Source: Aquipseudomonas alcaligenes
GTDB lineage: Bacteria; Pseudomonadota; Gammaproteobacteria; Pseudomonadales; Pseudomonadaceae
Assembly (NCBI RefSeq): GCF_900156545.1
Contig: NZ_FTNW01000003.1
Location: forward strand, 248,001 to 312,000
DNA length: 64,000 nt
Direction of reading: 5' to 3'
Shown here: positions 18,115-26,908 of the stretch, one piece after another
Position numbering within the stretch: the stretch's first letter is position 1
Layout: each line of letters opens with the position of its first letter
Program-made: the position numbers and the translations under genes
The notes under the pieces: model-generated
What the model saw: the letters and a program-made list of their open reading frames with translations, nothing else
Database searches by the model: none
Told to the model about the DNA's origin: nothing

Positions 18115-19833
18115 TCAGTGCTGCTCGTTGGATTCATAGCTATAGGTATTACGGCCCGCATTTTTCGCCGCGTACATGGCGCGGTCGGCCTGCTGCACCA
18201 GTGATTCGATATCGTCACCGTCACGTGGGAACAGGCTGACGCCCATGCTGGCCTGGACCTGGACCTCATGGCCGTCGAGCAGCATGGGCAGCTGAAAGCG
18301 TTCGTGCAGTTTGTGCAGCACGGCAACGACCCGACTGGGGTCGTCGAGTTGTTCGATCAGAATGACGAATTCATCGCCGCCTAGGCGCGCCACCGTGTCG
18401 CTTTCCCGCGTGGCCGAGCGCAGAAGGTTGGCGACTGCCTGCAGCACGCGGTCGCCTGCACTGTGGCCGAGGCTGTCATTGAGCTCCTTGAAGTGGTCGA
18501 GGTCGACAAAGATCACCGCCAGCGGCCTGGCGCTGCGGCGCGCGGCCGCCAGGGCGTGCTCCAGGCGTTCAAAGAAGAAGCGGCGGTTGGGCAGGCCGGT
18601 CAGCGGGTCGTGCCGGGCGAGGTGCTCCAATGCGCTGCGACTGCGCCCGAGCTCTTCCAGGTGCTCGACGATCTCTTCCTGCATCTGTACCAGGCTGCGT
18701 GCCAACTGGCCCAGCTCGTCCTGACGCTGTACAGGCAGCGGTGCGCTCTTGCGCTCGCGTGCGAACTGCTGGACGGCCAGGTTGATGCTCGTGAGCGAAC
18801 GCGTCAGTGCTCGTGAGGCGATGGAGGCGATCACCACGGCCAGCAGGCTGGCGAGTATCACCACCTGGATGATGAGGCTGCCAAGCCGGTTGCTCTCCTT
18901 GAGCACATACTCTTCCGGCTGTGCCAGGCCGAGTACCACGAAGCTTGCGGCATTGCCGGGGTTGGTGGTGAGGCGCACGAAGGCGGCGACCAGGTCGTTT
19001 TCCCCGTCGCTGCTGCGACCGATCAGGCTGGAAACATCGCTATCCAGCAGCTTGCTGACGGCAGGGAACTCTTCCTGAAGGAAGACGCGGCGCCCCTGAT
19101 CGAAGCCGAAGGTGCGGCGCTGGTCGGGATGGATGAGCAAGTCTCCCCAGCGGTTGCTCAGGTACACGTGGTAGTAGGACGGCAGCTCGCCCTTGAGCTG
19201 GTCGAACAGCTGGTTGAGGTCGATATTGATGACGATCAGCGCATAGGCCTTGCCGTTCTCATCCGCTATTGGGGTGGACACGTGCAGCGTCGGCTGCCCC
19301 AGACCCGAGTGGGCACCGAGTTCGTGATTGATCACGATGGGCGAGAGCCGCACCTGGCCCGGAGACAGGCGCAGGGTATCGAACACATAGTCGAAGTGCC
19401 CCTTCTCCTGCAGTGCAGCGCCCTCTATGCGCAGTAGCTGTAGGCCGTCACGGTCGACCCGTACCTGTTCCAGACCATGAGCGGCGGCACTGATCATGCG
19501 AATCTGCATGTATTCGGGGTGGACCTGCATCAGGGTGCTGAATAGTTTCGCCAGGTCTCGCTCGGCGTGCTCGCGATCCTGCTCGCGGGTAAGTTGGGGC
19601 AGTGTTCTTCCCTGGGCGATACCTGCCAGCATGAGGGTGTCACGCGAGATACCGTCGATATTGCCGCGCAGGTTGCGACCGAGCACCTGGGTGGCCGTCA
19701 GCAGGTCGCGTTCAGCCGCCTTCAGCAAGGTTGCGCGGCTGCTGCTGTAGCTGTAGTAGCCGGTCAGTCCACAGGCTAGAACCCCGAATACAGCCAGCAG
19801 GCTGCCCAGCTTGAAGGCTATGCCGAACCTCAT
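18115..19833 (-). CDS. Membrane diguanylate cyclase with Cache-like periplasmic sensor
   Basis: A 572-residue inner-membrane enzyme: transmembrane segment at about 8-28, large periplasmic region (30-325) resembling a double Cache fold, second transmembrane segment (about 326-345), a HAMP-like linker, then a GGDEF domain. The active site is GGDEF (485-489), and the inhibitory I-site RESD precedes it by five residues, so feedback inhibition by c-di-GMP is likely. No EAL domain is present. Its start overlaps the stop of the upstream solute-binding protein gene (ATGA), indicating coupled translation; the binding protein may present its ligand to the periplasmic sensor. Confidence 0.92.
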   Translation of the reverse strand: MRFGIAFKLGSLLAVFGVLACGLTGYYSYSSSRATLLKAAERDLLTATQVLGRNLRGNIDGISRDTLMLAGIAQGRTLPQLTREQDREHAERDLAKLFSTLMQVHPEYMQIRMISAAAHGLEQVRVDRDGLQLLRIEGAALQEKGHFDYVFDTLRLSPGQVRLSPIVINHELGAHSGLGQPTLHVSTPIADENGKAYALIVINIDLNQLFDQLKGELPSYYHVYLSNRWGDLLIHPDQRRTFGFDQGRRVFLQEEFPAVSKLLDSDVSSLIGRSSDGENDLVAAFVRLTTNPGNAASFVVLGLAQPEEYVLKESNRLGSLIIQVVILASLLAVVIASIASRALTRSLTSINLAVQQFARERKSAPLPVQRQDELGQLARSLVQMQEEIVEHLEELGRSRSALEHLARHDPLTGLPNRRFFFERLEHALAAARRSARPLAVIFVDLDHFKELNDSLGHSAGDRVLQAVANLLRSATRESDTVARLGGDEFVILIEQLDDPSRVVAVLHKLHERFQLPMLLDGHEVQVQASMGVSLFPRDGDDIESLVQQADRAMYAAKNAGRNTYSYESNEQH

Positions 19834-20867
19834 GGCACCTCCGCCAGAGGGGGGCGTTCGCCGGAAAGAATGCGCTCCCAGAGCTGCGCCCGGCGTTTGG
19901 CATCCTCCACCGGACGCAGCCAGATCATGCGCCCGGAGATGTCCATGCTTTCCGGTTCCTGAAGGGTATTGGACAGGCCCTGGCGCTCGACCAGGGCACG
20001 GCTCATCGGTTCCTCCAGGCTGAAGTCGATCCAGGCTTCGGCCAAGGCCAGGTTGCGAGCCCCGCGGCTGACTGCCCAGCAGTCGAGCCAGGCCAGCGCC
20101 CCCTCCTGGGGGAGGACATAGCCGACGTCCGCGCCGGCATCACGCAGTTGCTTGAGCTGCTGGCGCCCATAGTTGGCCCATAGCAGGGCAATGCGGTGCT
20201 CCCTGAACAGGCTGGCCGCCTCTTCGGGCAGCGAGTAGAAGGTCAGCACGTTGCGGCGCAGGGCGATCAGCTGCTCGCCGAGCATCGGGAAGTCTGCTGC
20301 ATCGATCTGGAACGGGTCTCGGCCGCGTGCCTGGCTGGCCAGCGAAAAGTTGTGGCTGCTGCCATTGAAGGCCAGTACCCGCCCCTGCAGTCTGGGGTCC
20401 CACAGGCTGGTGATGGAGCTGGGGGGCTCGGCGAACTGGCTGCGGTCGTAGATCAGCCCCATTTCGGAGTAGGTATACGGAATGGCGTAGACCTTGCCAT
20501 CGTGGGTGATACCGGGAATCTTCGGGTAGTCGCGGAAGCGCCACAGTTGCTGGGCCGTGCGGGGGATGCGTGCCGGCTGCAGCGGCTGCAGCAGTTTCTG
20601 CTGAACATAGTGCTCGATCTCCGCCGTGTTGGCGGCGATCAGGTCGTAGTCATCACCGTTGTTGCGGGCCAGCTTGCTGCGCAAGGCGTCATCGTTGCCG
20701 ACCAGGGTGACTTCCACTCTGACGCCATGACGCTGTTCGAACTGCTTTACCAGATCGGCATCGGCGTAGCCCGGCCAGGTCAGCAGGCGTAATGACTGTT
20801 CTCCGGAGGCATAGCCCGGGGCCAGGGGCAGCAGTACGGCGAGCAACACCAGGATCGGGCGCATCAT
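19830..20867 (-). CDS. Periplasmic solute-binding protein (polyamine/iron type) coupled to a diguanylate cyclase
   Basis: A 345-residue binding protein with a signal peptide (MMRPILVLLAVLLPLAPGYA) and then LRLLTWPGYADADLVKQFEQ, the typical opening of PotD/spermidine-putrescine-like binders. Other features are DYDLIAANTAEIEHY, YTYSEMGLIYD and LPEEGALAW-like LPQEGALAWLDCWAV. No ABC permease or ATPase genes are adjacent. Instead its stop overlaps the start of the diguanylate cyclase, so it probably serves as a sensor subunit, not an import component. Two tandem Met codons (20867 and 20864) are possible starts, and no strong Shine-Dalgarno is seen. The ligand is unknown; polyamines are suggested by family only. 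Confidence 0.87.
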   Translation of the reverse strand: MMRPILVLLAVLLPLAPGYASGEQSLRLLTWPGYADADLVKQFEQRHGVRVEVTLVGNDDALRSKLARNNGDDYDLIAANTAEIEHYVQQKLLQPLQPARIPRTAQQLWRFRDYPKIPGITHDGKVYAIPYTYSEMGLIYDRSQFAEPPSSITSLWDPRLQGRVLAFNGSSHNFSLASQARGRDPFQIDAADFPMLGEQLIALRRNVLTFYSLPEEAASLFREHRIALLWANYGRQQLKQLRDAGADVGYVLPQEGALAWLDCWAVSRGARNLALAEAWIDFSLEEPMSRALVERQGLSNTLQEPESMDISGRMIWLRPVEDAKRRAQLWERILSGERPPLAEVP

Positions 20868-20988
20868 CGAGGTAACCGGAGGAGGGGCGCACAAGCAGTG
20901 TATACGATGGCAAATTGCCCTGCTGCCAGCGTTTTCCGCGCTGCGTGCTAGCGTTTTCCCAGTCATCCACCGTTTGCGGGAGAGCGTC

Positions 20989-21840
20989 ATGGAAGAAGGG
21001 CAAGCACTGGTCTCGGCGGGTACCGCCAAGGTCAATCAGTTGTTGGAACTGGCAGCGCAGTATGGAGCTGCCTTCGCCGTGAAGATCCTGGCCGCCATCG
21101 CCTTCTGGGTGGTCGGCCGCTGGCTGATCGGCTTCGCCGTCGGCCTGCTGCAAAAGGGCCTGGGCCAGCAGAAGGTCGACCCGACCGTGCTGCGCTACCT
21201 CGGCAACTTCGTCACCGTGACCCTGAACATCCTCCTGGTGATCGGCATCCTTGGCTACTTTGGGGTGCAGACCACTACCTTTGCCGCGCTGATCGCCGCG
21301 GTGGGCCTGGCGATCGGCATGGCCTGGTCGGGATTGCTGGCCAACCTGGCCGCCGGTGGCTTCATCATCGTCCTGCGGCCGTTCAAGGTGGGCGATTTCG
21401 TCACTGCGGGCGGCGTGACCGGCACGGTCACCGAGATCGGCCTGTTCGTCACCGCCATCAACACGCCGGACAATGTGCTGACCCTGGTGGGCAACAACAA
21501 GATCTTCGGCGACACCATCCAGAACTACTCGCACAACGCTTTTCGCCGTGTCGACCTGAAGGCTCAGCTGGCGGGCTCGGCCGACTGGAAGGGGGCGGCG
21601 GCGCTACTCAGGCAGCGCATCGCCGCCATCGACAATGTGCTGGCGACACCGGCCGTCGATGTCGAGATTCTGGAGTTCAATCTGGTCGGCCCGGTGCTGG
21701 CGGTACGTCCCTATTGCCATACCGACCACTATTGGCAGGTCTACTTCGACAGCAACAGGGTGATCAAGGATGCCCTGGGCGAAGCTGGCTTCCCTGCACC
21801 GATGCCGGCGCAGACGGTGATCGTGCAGCAATCAGGTTGA
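20989..21840 (+). CDS. mscS: Small-conductance mechanosensitive channel, MscS family
   Basis: A 283-residue inner-membrane channel of standard MscS length. Three hydrophobic segments (about 25-50, 65-85, 90-115) are followed by the TM3 pore helix with alternating Gly/Ala ([20 protein letters not shown]) and the beta domain start [14 protein letters not shown]. The cytoplasmic cage region includes [13 protein letters not shown]. It releases solutes on hypo-osmotic shock. The ATG at 20989 follows GGGAGA; a TTG at 20974 is less likely. Its 3' end overlaps the convergent LOG gene by 9 bp. Confidence 0.95.
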   Translation: MEEGQALVSAGTAKVNQLLELAAQYGAAFAVKILAAIAFWVVGRWLIGFAVGLLQKGLGQQKVDPTVLRYLGNFVTVTLNILLVIGILGYFGVQTTTFAALIAAVGLAIGMAWSGLLANLAAGGFIIVLRPFKVGDFVTAGGVTGTVTEIGLFVTAINTPDNVLTLVGNNKIFGDTIQNYSHNAFRRVDLKAQLAGSADWKGAAALLRQRIAAIDNVLATPAVDVEILEFNLVGPVLAVRPYCHTDHYWQVYFDSNRVIKDALGEAGFPAPMPAQTVIVQQSG

Positions 21841-22434
21841 GGGCGGCGACTTGTGCTCACGGTCGACCCATTTGGGAGCGGCCGTGGGCTGCCAGGCGCT
21901 CATCCGGTCGAGCAGTGCTGCCGGTGACGCATCGATCTGCAGGATGGCGCGGTGCTGCTCGCGGACGAAGCGCTCGGCCACCAGGTGGTCGAGGAAGTCG
22001 GTGAGGCGGGCGTAGAAACCGTCCACCTCGAGCAGGCCGAGCGGCTTGGCGTGGTAGCCGAGCTGGCCCCAGGTCCATACCTCGAACAGCTCCTCCAGGG
22101 TACCCAGGCCACCGGGCAGGGCGATGAAGGCGTCGGCCAGCTCGGCCATGCGCGCCTTGCGCGCGTGCATGCCGTCGACCACTTCCAGGCGACTCAGGCC
22201 CTTGTGGCCGATTTCGGCGCGCTCCAGGCTCTGCGGGATGATGCCGATGACCTCGCCGCCAGCGGCCAGGGCGGCGTCCGCCACCACGCCCATGAGGCCG
22301 ACGGCGCCACCGCCATAGACCAGGGTCAGGCCGCGTTCGGCGATATGACGGCCGAGCTGGGCGGCAGCCTCATGGTAGATGGGGCGGGCGCCGGGGCTGG
22401 CGCCGCAGAATACGCAGACTGACTTCAGGCTCAT
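21832..22434 (-). CDS. LOG family protein (cytokinin riboside 5'-monophosphate phosphoribohydrolase-like)
   Basis: A 200-residue Rossmann-like protein with the family opening [19 protein letters not shown], the glycine-rich [12 protein letters not shown] and the catalytic [12 protein letters not shown]. Characterised members hydrolyse nucleoside 5'-monophosphates at the N-glycosidic bond; bacterial roles are mostly unassigned (PpnN-like nucleotide turnover is one suggestion). The start at 22434 is preferred because GGGAG lies 8 bp before it; an alternative Met lies 5 codons upstream. Confidence 0.92.
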   Translation of the reverse strand: MSLKSVCVFCGASPGARPIYHEAAAQLGRHIAERGLTLVYGGGAVGLMGVVADAALAAGGEVIGIIPQSLERAEIGHKGLSRLEVVDGMHARKARMAELADAFIALPGGLGTLEELFEVWTWGQLGYHAKPLGLLEVDGFYARLTDFLDHLVAERFVREQHRAILQIDASPAALLDRMSAWQPTAAPKWVDREHKSPPST

Positions 22435-22486
22435 GCACTGTGCTCCCATGGACGAAAGGGCGCACAGGGTAGCCCTGTCCGATCGG

Positions 22487-22570
22487 TCAGGCGAGTTCCT
22501 GCGGGCAGCGGCCGCTGGCGCCGGCGGCGTAGGTGGCGAGAAGGCTGTGCAGCAGGTCGTGCAGGTTCAT
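22487..22570 (-). CDS. Candidate 27-residue small protein
   Basis: The short frame begins [20 protein letters not shown] and ends CPQELA. It starts at an ATG preceded by GGGAG with an 8-nt gap, as good a Shine-Dalgarno as many larger genes here have. It lies between the LOG gene and an orphan binding protein, both on the same strand. The first 16 residues could form an amphipathic helix. I do not recognise it. It may be a real small protein, a leader peptide for the LOG gene, or chance. Confidence 0.35.
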   Translation of the reverse strand: MNLHDLLHSLLATYAAGASGRCPQELA

Positions 22571-22667
22571 GGCGTTCACTCCCGGGCTATGGGGTAAGCC
22601 TAGGTGGTGCCACCGGCGAATGCCGGTTGATTGTATCGATCAGGCCGATAGCCTGGCCTGGAGACAC

Positions 22668-23549
22668 TCAGGGCAGCGAGGTCAGGTTCTTCCCCGCGCG
22701 CTCGCCGAAGAACCTGTCCAGCCAGGCCCGGTAGTGCTTAACCGTGGTGGGTGGCACATAGACGTGTTGGGCGGCGACGAAGTGCGCGATCACTTCCGGC
22801 TGGCGGGCGATCTGGTCGATGCGCCGGACCAGCTCCGCGCCGGCGGCGTTCTTGCTGCAGTAGATGCCGCTGACGATGGGCGTGTTGGCCTCCTGCAGCG
22901 GCAGCAGCGTCACCGCTAGCGTGGTCGGGCGTTGCTGCTGGGCGAACTGGATGACTTCCGCATACTCCAGCAGGTAGTCGACGCGGCCGCGTTCGAGCAT
23001 GTCGAACAGGTTGTTGCCGGCGCTGCTGGTCTGCACACGTATCAGTTGTGGCTGGGCGCCGGGGGCCTGCAGCAACGGGTCGAGCGCGGGCCCGTAGCTG
23101 CGGTCCTGAATCAGCCCGCCGCGCAGACTGCGATCGCGCAGCAGCTGTTGCAGGGACGCTTCCGCCTGGTCGCCGGCAATGCGCTGACGGTCCTCGCTGC
23201 GAATCAGCAGCTGATGCGGCATGGCCACGAACAGGCTGACGTAGTGGCCAAACTGGTCTCGCTCGGCGGTGCGGAAAGTCGGCAGGAAGCAGCTCAGGGG
23301 CTCACGCTTGACCTGCTCGAAGCCGCGCGTGAGGTTGACCAGGCTGTAGCGGTGCTGGTACTCGGGCAGGCGCTGGATAATCTGCTGCAGCAGGTCGATG
23401 ATCACGCCGCTGCGCGGCTGCCCATCCTCGATGTTGACCAGTCCCGGCCAGGGGCTCATGCCCCAGGTGACTTCGAGTGGAGCGGGGCTCTGCGCCCTGG
23501 CCAGGCCGGTGACGCAGAGCAGCAGGCCGAGCAGAAGGCGCGCGAGCAT
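22668..23549 (-). CDS. Orphan periplasmic solute-binding-like protein
   Basis: A 293-residue exported protein with a clear signal peptide (MLARLLLGLLLCVTGLARAQ). It resembles the SBP_bac_3/TIGR02285-type extracytoplasmic proteins: VTWGMSPWPGLVNIEDGQP, then GVIIDLLQQIIQRL, and AMPHQLLIRSED and GVDYLLEYAEV-like RVDYLLEYAEV later on. Two cysteines (in LSCFLP and IYCSKN) could form a disulfide. No transport genes accompany it. Ligand and role are unknown; such proteins sometimes feed sensor kinases or cyclases. The start at 23549 is chosen because the signal peptide begins there. Confidence 0.82.
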   Translation of the reverse strand: MLARLLLGLLLCVTGLARAQSPAPLEVTWGMSPWPGLVNIEDGQPRSGVIIDLLQQIIQRLPEYQHRYSLVNLTRGFEQVKREPLSCFLPTFRTAERDQFGHYVSLFVAMPHQLLIRSEDRQRIAGDQAEASLQQLLRDRSLRGGLIQDRSYGPALDPLLQAPGAQPQLIRVQTSSAGNNLFDMLERGRVDYLLEYAEVIQFAQQQRPTTLAVTLLPLQEANTPIVSGIYCSKNAAGAELVRRIDQIARQPEVIAHFVAAQHVYVPPTTVKHYRAWLDRFFGERAGKNLTSLP

Positions 23550-23592
23550 GGAGAAGACCGCATTGAGGAGTTTCGGCACCAGTTTACTGGTA

Positions 23593-24165
23593 TCAGCTCC
23601 CCAGCAGCCACACGCCGGCACCTGCCGATGCCGCGCCGGCCGCGCGCACCAGCGGAGCGGCCGCCTGCGGTAGCCAGCGTACCAGCGCGTAGCCGGCACC
23701 ATGCAGGGCAGCGGTGGCGGCGACGAAGCCGACCGCGTAGCCCCAGGGGCTGGCCAGCGCCGGCAGCTCCAGGCCATGGGCCACGCCGTGGGTCAGGGCA
23801 AACAGCGCGGTCAGGCCCAGCGCCATGGCGACCGGCAGGCGCGCGGCAACCGCCACCAGCAGGCCGAAGGCCAGTACCGAGCCGGCGATGCCGGTCTCCA
23901 TCAGCGGGATTTCCAGTCCGGCGAAGCCGAGCAGGCCGCCGATCAGCATGGTCGCGACGAAGGTCAGCGGCAGTGCCCAGCGCACGGCGCCGCTCTGCTG
24001 GGCGGCCCACAGGCCGACGGCGAGCATTGCCAGCAGGTGGTCGAGGCCGGTGATGGGATGGGCGACGCCGGCCAGCAGGCCGGAGTGGTCATGGCCGCCA
24101 TGGGCGAAGGCCAGCGCCGGGCTGAGGAACAGGGCGATGGCGAACAGGGCTTTGCGCAGTTGCAT
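23593..24165 (-). CDS. ureJ: HupE/UreJ family membrane protein, probable nickel permease
   Basis: A 190-residue inner-membrane protein with a signal-like N-terminus (LRKALFAIALFLSPALAFA), the His-rich motif HGGHDHSG right after it, then HPITGLDHLLAMLAVGLWA and about six hydrophobic segments. HupE/UreJ proteins carry nickel or cobalt for hydrogenase or urease. AAGGAG precedes the start. It follows ureG by 11 bp in the same direction, so UreJ (nickel supply for urease) is the natural reading; no hydrogenase genes are present. The His motif after the signal sequence is the probable metal entry site. Confidence 0.92.
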   Translation of the reverse strand: MQLRKALFAIALFLSPALAFAHGGHDHSGLLAGVAHPITGLDHLLAMLAVGLWAAQQSGAVRWALPLTFVATMLIGGLLGFAGLEIPLMETGIAGSVLAFGLLVAVAARLPVAMALGLTALFALTHGVAHGLELPALASPWGYAVGFVAATAALHGAGYALVRWLPQAAAPLVRAAGAASAGAGVWLLGS

Positions 24166-24176
24166 GGTGGATCTCC

Positions 24177-24791
24177 TTAGGCGGCGCCGAGCATGCCGTG
24201 GCGTTCGATGAAGGCGATGATCTGGTCCAGACCCTGGCCCACTTTCTGGTTGCTGAACACGAAGGGCTTGTCGCCACGCATCTTGCGCGCGTCGCGGTCC
24301 ATCACTTCCAGCGAGGCGCCGACCATCGGCGCCAGGTCGACCTTGTTGATCACCAGCAGGTCGGACTTGCAGATGCCGGGGCCACCCTTGCGCGGCAGCT
24401 TGTCGCCGGCGGACACGTCGATCACGTACAGGGTCAGGTCCGACAACTCCGGGCTGAAGGTGGCGGAGAGGTTGTCGCCACCGGACTCGACGATGATCAG
24501 GTCGAGTCCCGGGAAGCGCCGGTTGAGCTGTTCGACTGCTTCGAGGTTGATCGAGGCATCCTCGCGGATGGCCGTATGCGGGCAGCCGCCGGTTTCCACG
24601 CCGATGATCCGTTCGGGCGCCAGGGCCTCGTTGCGCACGAGAAACTGGGCGTCCTCCTGGGTGTAGATGTCGTTGGTGACCACGGCGATGTTGTAGCGCT
24701 CGCGCAGGGCGCGGCACAGCGCCAGGGTCAGGGCGGTCTTGCCGGATCCGACCGGGCCGCCGATGCCGACGCGCAGAGGTTGGCTGTTCAT
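24177..24791 (-). CDS. ureG: Urease accessory GTPase UreG
   Basis: A 204-residue SIMIBI-class GTPase that drives nickel insertion into urease, working with UreE, UreF and UreD. It has the P-loop GPVGSGKT (12-19), the invariant nickel-binding CPH in [15 protein letters not shown], the [18 protein letters not shown] switch region and the NKVDLAP guanine motif. AAGGA precedes the start at 24791. An upstream in-frame extension to 24869 would run into ureF and is not supported. It is 16 bp downstream of ureF in the operon ureE-ureF-ureG-ureJ. Confidence 0.98.
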   Translation of the reverse strand: MNSQPLRVGIGGPVGSGKTALTLALCRALRERYNIAVVTNDIYTQEDAQFLVRNEALAPERIIGVETGGCPHTAIREDASINLEAVEQLNRRFPGLDLIIVESGGDNLSATFSPELSDLTLYVIDVSAGDKLPRKGGPGICKSDLLVINKVDLAPMVGASLEVMDRDARKMRGDKPFVFSNQKVGQGLDQIIAFIERHGMLGAA

Positions 24792-24807
24792 GGCTGAGTT
24801 CCTTGTT

Positions 24808-25482
24808 TCATGAGCGGAAGAGACGGCTGTACTGGCGCTCGTGCGCCATGCTGGCCAGGGCGAGGCCAAAGGCGGCGCTGCCCCAGTGTTGGGAATCCAG
24901 GGTGGTGGCCTGGTGGCGGGCCTGCTCCAGCAGTGGCAGCAGCTCCGAGGTCAGACGTTGTGCGGCCTGCTGGCCCAGTGGCAGGGTTTTCATCAGCACG
25001 GCCAGCTGGTTTTCCAGCCAGCCCCACAGCCAGGCGGCCAGGGCATCTTCGGCGCTGATGTTCCAGGTGCGTGCAGCCAGCGCCCATGCCGGTGCCAGGC
25101 CGAGCTCCGGCTGGGTCTTCAGAAAGGTACGGGCCGCCTCGTCGAGCTCCGGCAGGCCCTCCAGCAACTGCTTCAGCGAGTAGCCCATCTGCCGGCTCTC
25201 CAGGGCCAGCTCGCGGCTCTCGCGGCTGGCGCGGTGGCGTTCGGCGAGGTCGGCCAGGCTGTCCCAGTCGTCCGCTGCTGCGGCCCGGCAGTGGGCCAGC
25301 AGCAGGGGTGCCTCAAAGCGCGCCAGGTTGAGCAGCAGTTGGTCGGCGATCCAGCGCCGCGCGCTGTCCGGGTCCTGCACCAGGCCGCTGTCGACTGCCA
25401 TTTCCAGTCCCTGGGAATAGCTGTAGCCACCGATCGGCAGCTGCGGGCTGGCCAGGCGCAGGAGTTGCCAGGCGGGATTCAC
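24808..25482 (-). CDS. ureF: Urease accessory protein UreF
   Basis: A 224-residue all-helical protein with the family signature [20 protein letters not shown] at its start and [13 protein letters not shown] and [13 protein letters not shown] further on. UreF bridges UreG and UreD on apo-urease and gates GTP hydrolysis. Its start overlaps the stop of ureE by 4 bp, so the genes are translationally coupled. Confidence 0.97.
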   Translation of the reverse strand: MNPAWQLLRLASPQLPIGGYSYSQGLEMAVDSGLVQDPDSARRWIADQLLLNLARFEAPLLLAHCRAAAADDWDSLADLAERHRASRESRELALESRQMGYSLKQLLEGLPELDEAARTFLKTQPELGLAPAWALAARTWNISAEDALAAWLWGWLENQLAVLMKTLPLGQQAAQRLTSELLPLLEQARHQATTLDSQHWGSAAFGLALASMAHERQYSRLFRS

Positions 25483-25979
25483 AGACGCACGCCGAACTGG
25501 TGCAGGCGCGGGCCGTAGTTGAACTCGGCGTCGCCATGATGGGAATGGTGATGGCCGCCGCCGTAAGCACCATGTTCGGGCTGGAAGGGCGCCTCGATCG
25601 GGCAGGTGCTGGCGCCGAGCTGGTCGAGCATGGCCTGTAGTACGTGGTCTTCGGGCAGGCGCAGCCAGCCGTCGCCAAGCTGCAGGGTGACGTGGCGGTT
25701 GCCCAGGTGGTAGGCCGCGCGCAGCAGTTCGAAGCTGCTGGCGCAGGTGACGTGCAGGAGTTTCTCCGGGCGCGCGCAGACCCGCACGATGCGCCCGTCC
25801 TCGGCGCGCAGGCAGTCGCCGTCATGCAGCGGCGGTTGGCCGCGTTCAAGGAACAGACCGACGTCCTCGCCGGCCGCACTGAAGCAGCGCAGGCGGCTCT
25901 TGCTGCGGGCATCGAAGGTCAGGTGCAGTTCTTCATCCCAGTAGGGCTGGGGGGACAGGCGGTGATGGATCACCAACAT
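25479..25979 (-). CDS. ureE: Urease accessory nickel chaperone UreE
   Basis: A 166-residue metallochaperone: N-terminal peptide-binding domain (SRLRCFSAAGEDVGLFLERG), C-terminal metal domain with AYHLGNRHVTLQLGDGWLRL (carrying the interface His) and a histidine-rich tail HHHSHH (about 150-155) that binds extra nickel. It delivers nickel to UreG. It is the first gene of the ureE-ureF-ureG-ureJ unit, which lacks ureD and the structural genes ureABC; in P. aeruginosa those also sit elsewhere. The start at 25979 has only a weak ribosome-binding site. Confidence 0.95.
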   Translation of the reverse strand: MLVIHHRLSPQPYWDEELHLTFDARSKSRLRCFSAAGEDVGLFLERGQPPLHDGDCLRAEDGRIVRVCARPEKLLHVTCASSFELLRAAYHLGNRHVTLQLGDGWLRLPEDHVLQAMLDQLGASTCPIEAPFQPEHGAYGGGHHHSHHGDAEFNYGPRLHQFGVRL

Positions 25980-26132
25980 AGGGGGCTTCCGGCCAGGCAA
26001 TGGTCCTGTGACCAGAGCAAGGCCCTTGCCAAGCCGGTGATGCCCGCCGCTGGCGGGGCTGTGCCAGAAGTTGGGGCTTACGGATGCCTTATGTTGGTGC
26101 GCTGTCTATCGAGAAGAACTGTTCTGGTGCGC

Positions 26133-26768
26133 TCAGTCGCGGCCCTGGCCGAGACCGCGCCAGTGTTTGGCGCCGATGAAGATGAAACGCAGCTGCTGGG
26201 TCATCTTCGCTTCGGGAGTGAGGTGCACGGGCAGGCCCTCGGCGGGTGGGTCAATCAGCTCGGGCAGGGTGGCGAACACGGTCTTCACCACCAGGTCGGA
26301 GACCACGTCGAGTGCCGCATCGTCCAGGTGCGGAGTGCGGTTCATCAGCTTGAGGTCGGCGGCCAGGTCGTCGGTGATCTGCTGGCGCAGGCGGCCGATG
26401 GCCTGGCGCACCGGCTGCGAGCCACCGTACTGCTCGCGGGCGAGGAAGAGAAACTGGTTACGGTTGTCGCTTACCGCGTCGAGGAAGATGCGCGTGCTGG
26501 CCTCGATGATGCTGCCCATCTCGAACTGGCTGCGGCGCACTTCGCGCAGGGTGCTGCGGAAAGTGGCGTCGACCTCGGCGACCAGGGCCAGGCCCAGCTC
26601 GTCCATGTCCTGAAAGTGCCGGTAGAAGCCGGTTGGCACGATGCCGGCGGTGCGGCTGACTTCGCGCAGGCTCAGGCTGCCGAAGCCGCGACCGCTGTCC
26701 ATCAGGTTGCGCGCGGCATCCATCAGGGCCCGGCGGGTCTGCTGTTTCTGTTCGGCGCGTGGTGACAT
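26133..26768 (-). CDS. desT: TetR-family fatty-acid-responsive repressor DesT
   Basis: A 211-residue TetR regulator. The helix-turn-helix (about 12-55) reads LMDAARNLMDSGRGFGSLSL then REVSRTAGIVPTGFYRHF, matching DesT/FabR-type regulators, which sense the ratio of unsaturated to saturated acyl-CoA. The C-terminal domain is the hydrophobic ligand pocket. It is transcribed away from desC-desB, and two inverted repeats that fit the DesT operator lie in the 140-bp divergent region. It is expected to repress the desaturase operon and itself unless saturated acyl-CoA accumulates. Family and gene order leave little doubt about the assignment. Confidence 0.93.
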   Translation of the reverse strand: MSPRAEQKQQTRRALMDAARNLMDSGRGFGSLSLREVSRTAGIVPTGFYRHFQDMDELGLALVAEVDATFRSTLREVRRSQFEMGSIIEASTRIFLDAVSDNRNQFLFLAREQYGGSQPVRQAIGRLRQQITDDLAADLKLMNRTPHLDDAALDVVSDLVVKTVFATLPELIDPPAEGLPVHLTPEAKMTQQLRFIFIGAKHWRGLGQGRD

Positions 26769-26837
26769 GGCATTCGGCAGGTGGCGAGATTGCGGCGCAC
26801 TCTAACAAAAGCGTTTTACCGGCGTCGAATGACAATC

Positions 26838-26896
26838 AGTGAACACTTGTTGACTGAAGTGAAGTGCTTCTGGCATTTTGTGAACACTTGTTCACT
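26838..26896. promoter_or_regulatory. Two DesT-type operators in the desT-desC divergent region
   Basis: Operator 1 is AGTGAACACTTGTTGACT (26838-26855), arms AGTGAAC/GTTGACT with one mismatch. Operator 2 is GTGAACACTTGTTCACT (26880-26896) with perfect 6-bp arms GTGAAC/GTTCAC. Both share the core GAACACTTGTT and are centred 41-42 bp apart, four helical turns. Operator 2 ends only 12 bp before the desC start, so bound repressor would block initiation. The match to the DesT palindrome is from memory; binding is inferred. Confidence 0.8.
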
Positions 26897-26908
26897 GGAA
26901 TATGCCGC

